Shown here: in pieces, positions 59,585 to 64,000 of the stretch
Layout: every line of letters starts with the position of its first letter
Position numbering within the stretch: position 1 is the first letter of the stretch
Source of the DNA: Schizochytrium sp. TIO01
Lineage: Eukaryota; Sar; Bigyra; Thraustochytrida; Thraustochytriidae
Reading direction: 5' to 3'
DNA: 64,000 nucleotides
Assembly (NCBI GenBank): GCA_004764695.1
Contig: SMSO01000037.1
Location: 3,966,337 to 4,030,336 of the forward strand
The notes under the pieces: generated by a model
Seen by the model: only the letters and a program-made list of their open reading frames with translations
The model's database searches: none
Told to the model about the DNA's origin: nothing
Program-made: the position numbers and the translations under genes

Positions 59585-61502
59585 ATTCCTTGTCGCGAGA
59601 GTCGCAAGAACTTGGTTTTAGTCTTCTTTCTCCTGCTTAACATTCAGCTTTTCTTTCGTCAACCAACCCTTCGCATTTTCACTGTTTGCCGAGGCGTCTC
59701 ATTTTTACTGGGAGTTGTTCTTGCTTTCCAACTCAGGGGCGATAGAGAAATGGAGAAATAGAGACAGAAAGATAGATGCACGATCCTCGACGGAAGAGCT
59801 AGAGCCGGGCGAGGACCTAGACAGCGGGAGTTCAGGCAGGTCTTCGAACCGGTTCAGACTGGCGCCTCGCTTCGCCTTCCTTCCTCTGGCCGCAGGCCGA
59901 GCCTTGGCGGCAAGCTAGTTAGCTGTCTGCCGGCCTGCCTGCCTCCACGAAAAAACGCAGCAGAAGAACCGCTGGCGAATCAGCCTCAAAGGCAAAAACC
60001 GCCTTTCAATCAAGATAGATCCTAACGCAGTCAAACAGACCCCCAGGCTTCAAGCAGAGCTCTTGCTTTGAAACTTCGCCTTCGGACTGTTGACGACTGG
60101 GTGGGTCCCTCATACTATCAATGGATGCTTTTCCTGGTTCTCTCTGTCTGAAGCGATTTACGCGCTTTGTTGTAAAAGACTTAGACCTCCTGAGAGAGAG
60201 AACGAAGGAGTCTAGCTAGCTAGCTAGTTGCCTACCATGGCTTTCCGTGCCTGCTGAGTTTTGAGCGATTTTAGAGGCCTCTATTCAATAATAATCGAAA
60301 GAAGACCATGTCGCGACTCTTGAAAACATTTCTCTGTCGAATTTAGTCAAACCACTTCTTCGCTGCTTTTCCCTTTTTCTATTTTTAAAAAAAAAGATAA
60401 ATGAAAAGACCTTGGTTTCTTTTAGTTAGCAGCGCTTATTCAGGACCCGGCAGATGGCGTCCCTGGACTTGATCGCTAGGTATTTCTAAGGACGGCGAAT
60501 GATGGAGGAAGGGAAGGAAGGAGTTCTCGTTCGAAGAGGACGTGGACAGGAAGAAATGGCGCCGTCGCGAAACCGCGTTTTGCTGCTTTCTACGGCGACG
60601 TAGCGTCTCTGGTACTATGGCTGGCTGCCCGGCTGCCTGGCTAGCGAGCTGTTTATTTTAGCCATCGCCGCTTTGGGGGGAGAAGATAGATATTCACTCC
60701 ATTTTGTTTTCTTTGGAATGAGGGGAAAGAAACGCAGCCTAACTCTCAATTGATTCCAGCAATGAGATTTTCAACCAACGCAGTGTTCAGTCCAACTCAC
60801 AGCTTAACCTAACTCGATCCTCAACTCAACCCAAGTCAATTACATTCCGCCAATATCAATCAACTCAAGACAGCTTTCAATTCGATTGAATTAATCTGAT
60901 CCAATAGCGTGGTGATTGGTGAACTAAGTCTCTTTTCTTTTGTGCCTGTGTTTACTTGGCTCTTCTTGAAAACCCGTTCAACCAAATTTATTTTATTCAA
61001 AAAAAGTAATCTAAGCGAATAAGGACCTACGCACTTGGTATTCATTTTTAAGCCCTAGTCGCTGAGCGTTTCCTGCTTCGCAAGGAAGGCCTGCGTCTAG
61101 TCGAAGCATGTATTTCCCGCCTACCTATAACATGATTATTTTTTCAAAGGTTTTTTTTTTTTGGAAAAACTTCTAATCTTCAAGTTTCTCTTTCTTTGCT
61201 ATTTCCAGTATTTTAAAAGTATAATGAAACATAGACTCTCAAAATGCAGAACAACCTGTACTTAGTACTACAACCTCCAGAGATACTAGAAGAGGAGCCA
61301 GAAAGTAAGTAAGTAAGTCAGCCCGAGATCATCAAAAAGCGAGCGAGACGCAGACGTTCAGGAGGGTCGTCCCTTCCTTCAGAAATCCGAAGCTGCTAAG
61401 AACCAACCCTCCCATGTCTTGACCCCTGCAAGCTCAAGCCGCTCTCCAGCCAACTCCAACTCCCCCCTCCTCCATTCTGGGAATCCTCAATCTTCAGGTA
61501 TC
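59585..61502. other. Gene-free intergenic region
   Basis: No supportable gene. Short TAGC and GTAA arrays lie at about 60212-60228 and 61303-61318. Confidence 0.5.
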
Positions 61503-61536
61503 TATTCATTCATTTATTCATTCATTCGCTCATTCA
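61503..61536. repeat. (ATTC)n degenerate array
   Basis: About eight units of ATTC with ATTT and GCTC variants. Confidence 0.85.
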
Positions 61537-61763
61537 GACAGCCAGAGAAATGTTCATCTCAAAATCAGCGAACCCTCCGGAGAAACCCCGCGGGGACACC
61601 TGCAGAGCGTCATCTTCCTCTTTCTGGGCAAGAATAGTTCATTTCTCTCATTCTTTGATCTTTCGCGTGAGGGAAAGATTTTCTTTTCTTTTTTAAGCGG
61701 TCTCTAGAGAAAACATCCATTAATAATGAATGAATGAATCAGGAGCGCGAATTGCGGTGATGC

Positions 61764-61816
61764 ATTTACTCATTCACTCACTTATTCATTCATTCATTCA
61801 TTCATTCATTCATTCA
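61764..61816. repeat. (ATTC)n array
   Basis: About 13 units. The first few are degenerate (ACTC, ACTT), then the array is perfect to the end. It is the reverse complement of the TGAA arrays at 62406-62451 and 62612-62762. Confidence 0.93.
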
Positions 61817-62376
61817 TGGATTGGCCGCGAGCTAAGCGACCGTAGGCGGATGCTCGGCCTCGGAGATGGACCAGAGGGAGCAGAACCTAGCAGGCCGGCA
61901 GGCTTCGGTTTGCGGGGCCACGCGTCCGTCCTGTTGATACGTCCTTAGCGAGAGAGAACTCCGCAAATGGTCTCAGTGGGAGGGGCACAGAAGGAGCGCG
62001 GCACATGCCGAAGATTCCTTCGCCCGTTCCCTTTCTCAAGATAATCATAATATTAATAATCAATACGCATACGACGATAAAAAGGAACTTCCTCCACGAG
62101 CGGTGCCCTCCCTCCGTCTGTCCCTCCTGCTTCGGCTGCCTTCCTGCCTCTCCCAGCACTTGAGCATGTTGGTTTGCTCGCGGGGAGAAAGTTCTTCTCC
62201 GCCTTTTCTTAAAGCTGGCCGCGGCCTTTCACCGCGCGGCTCTGCCAGTCCCTCCGGGTATCTTGGTCTTCGGACGCCACCCACGCGGCGTTACCCTTTC
62301 GAGCTGTCAGGATATATCAGCGAAGGACGTTCCGAATGGCCCAAACAAAACGCCCCAGAGGAGAAGGAGAAGGGGC
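61817..62376. other. GC-rich spacer between inverted arrays
   Basis: No supportable gene. Overlapping frames of 70-95 codons on both strands have no recognisable domain. It forms the loop between the complementary ATTC and TGAA arrays. Confidence 0.5.
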
Positions 62377-62451
62377 GACTGACTGACTGACTGTCTGTCC
62401 GTCTGATGAATGAATGAATGAATGAATGAATGAATGAATGAATGAATGAAT
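62377..62451. repeat. (GACT)4 and (TGAA)11 arrays
   Basis: Four GACT units (62377-62392), a short GTCT/GTCC transition, then more than 11 perfect TGAA units (62406-62451). Confidence 0.93.
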
Positions 62452-62492
62452 ACGCCAGAGAGAGCTTTGGCTCGCTTTGTCGCCTGCGTTCC

Positions 62493-62515
62493 TCTTGCTT
62501 GCTTGCTTGCTTGCT
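62493..62515. repeat. (CTTG)5 microsatellite
   Basis: Five CTTG/TTGC units, ending in TGCTGTG. Confidence 0.88.
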
Positions 62516-62611
62516 GTGAAAAAGGCGGCGCTGCTTATAGATAGGAGCGCAGGCTCACAGGCGCGAGAGCTGTGCGAGTTGGAGGTTCCCAGGTCCTCGT
62601 TGCAGCACGCA

Positions 62612-62762
62612 CAGAAAGAAAGAATGAATGAAAGAAAGAATGAATGAAAGAAAGAATGAATGAAAGAATGAATGAAAGAATGAATGAAAGAATGAATGAA
62701 TGAATGAATGAATGAATGAATGAAAGAATGAATGAATGAATGAATGAATGAATGAATGAATG
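62612..62762. repeat. Composite GAAA/GAAT array with nested periods
   Basis: About 151 bases made only of GAAA and GAAT units. The order changes along the array. A 16-bp period (GAAA GAAA GAAT GAAT, three copies) gives way to a 12-bp period (GAAA GAAT GAAT, about four copies), then to pure GAAT units broken once by GAAA. The 227-codon minus-strand frame covering it consists of Ser-Phe-Ile-His runs and I do not consider it a gene. Confidence 0.93.
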
Positions 62763-64000
62763 GAGAAAGCTTGAGATGCGTCGATTGGGCTCGGGACTGA
62801 GGGAGAAGGAATCTCTGAGTTGAATGAAGCCTTTGCGCTTGCTTACTTACATACTTACTTGGTTCTTCGTGGGTGACGGAGGTCTTGTCTGATATGAGGC
62901 GATGGAATGATGCGATGTCATCGGCGCCGATCATCTGTCTACGCAGGAGAGAAACGAAGCCACGAAACAGTGAAAGCATGAGAGAATTCATGCTATGCAT
63001 TGACTTATTATTTATTTTTTTAAATTTTCTTTCATTTCATTCTACTTTGCTTGCGTTACTCCTTTTCATCTTTACTTCTTTCTTTTAAGACTATAATATC
63101 AAAGGACTGACCGTAGAGAGAGCTAACTTTCTGGTTTATACATTTGTTTTGTAGAAAAGCCGCGCTCGAGCCTTCTCCGGTTCCCTTGTGGATGGGAATG
63201 GCATTTGGCTGTAAGATTCAACGTATTATGAAAAAACAGCACCTCGCCCTTTTCTCAAAAAGGCAGTTCTTCAATATTTACTTGATTTTTCATAACCAAA
63301 GAACACGATGTACTCGCTGCGAAGAAGGAACTAGACTCAAATTAGCAGTGCATGCTACTACTACCTCCTAGCAAAGACTGACTGAGGAACTCGAAACGAA
63401 ACGAGATGAAAAGAAATGTGCGAGGTGGCGCGGGGGGAGTGAGTGCTCTGCCAATGACAACCGCTTGGGATTACGCCGCCCCGGCCGGAGCCAAACGAGC
63501 TGCGGCTGCTCGACACAGAGTGCGCTGGAGATACACGAACGGGCGCCTCTCTTTCTCTTTTCTGGGAGCGAGTGAGTGAACGAGTGGGTGCTTGCTTACC
63601 TTTGAAGGCGACGGTGCCTGGAGAAACAGCGATTCTTATCTCTCTCTCTGCACACTGTGTTTGGTTCTTGGAAACTCGCAGCTTGCTTCGCTGCCTTTAG
63701 CAAAGATACCCAGCTTTTTCCTTTCAGACAAAAAAGAAGGCAGAAGGCGAAGGCAGAAGGCGAAGGCAGAAGCAGAAGCAGGAGGAGGAGAGGAACGATC
63801 ACTCCGGCGCTGAGCTTTCTTCTCGAACTCAGGGCTCGAGCTTTTGGAGAAAGATGACGCTGCGAAGAAGAAATTTAAGAGCCACTCGAATGCAGGGTAG
63901 CTGGACCTCGTTGCTTTCGAAAACTAGGCACTTTCGCATACCTCAGTGATTTCTGAGATTCTGAACCCGACTGAGGGCTCCCTTGCGGCCACAGATGAAA
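62763..64000. other. Gene-free intergenic region to the window end
   Basis: No supportable gene. It includes a purine-rich minisatellite (AAGGCAGAAGGCG-type units, about 63737-63790). A gene could enter from beyond the right edge, but I see no long open frame reaching it. Confidence 0.45.

Noticed and set aside
62317-63000. 227-codon minus-strand open frame
   Set aside because: Its length comes from the GAAT/TGAA arrays, which have no stop in that frame and encode Ser-Phe-Ile-His runs; no domain is present outside the repeats.

Overview
The window is eukaryotic nuclear DNA with very few genes. There are no operons, ribosome binding sites or phage/bacterial genes. Most of it is intergenic DNA (A/T-rich stretches mixed with GC-richer ones) full of short tandem arrays, mainly four-base units (TTGC/CAAG, ATTC/TGAA, CTTT, GATT, GTAA, GGAT). 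The long reading frames lack introns, carry Gln/His-rich low-complexity tails, and in the best gene prefer C-ending codons. This looks like a free-living or saprotrophic protist. A labyrinthulomycete/thraustochytrid-type stramenopile is my best guess, but that rests on general character, not on a marker gene.

Layout. 1-15.9 kb: no convincing gene; microsatellites, polypyrimidine tracts, several hairpins and a 9/18-bp minisatellite. 15,929-17,284 (+): an intact 451-residue protein with a Gln/His-rich, acidic, Trp-rich N-terminus, a basic nuclear-localisation-like patch and a conserved C-terminal domain that I cannot assign to a family. 17.3-34.8 kb: no solid gene; a possible decayed reverse-transcriptase fragment near 17.7 kb, many tetranucleotide arrays up to about 25 kb, a tRNA-Asn-like fragment near 30.25 kb and a repeat-poor zone from about 29.6 kb. 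34,798-38,457 (-): three successive open frames, each in a different frame, that read as one long protein. It has an acidic/basic nuclear-type N-terminus, an unidentified middle module of about 560 residues, then a YqaJ/lambda-exonuclease-like nuclease fold and a Cys/His-rich C-terminal zinc-type motif. I interpret it as a transposon-derived gene with two frame breaks. 39,990-41,900 (-): a 636-residue paralogue of the 451-residue protein with the same C-terminal domain and a different low-complexity N-terminus. 42-64 kb: no convincing gene; the densest tandem arrays, including pairs of complementary arrays in inverted orientation. One region (46.8-49.4 kb, minus) might hide a spliced gene.

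The two paralogues are the most interesting content. They share about 200 residues of a strongly conserved, unrecognised domain. Each also has an acidic/aromatic N-terminal segment, a basic cluster and several psi-K-x-E (SUMO-consensus) motifs. That architecture fits a lineage-specific transcription-factor or chromatin-protein family. This function is inferred from architecture, not recognised from homology. The paralogues point toward each other, with the nuclease-like gene between them and on the same strand as the second copy.
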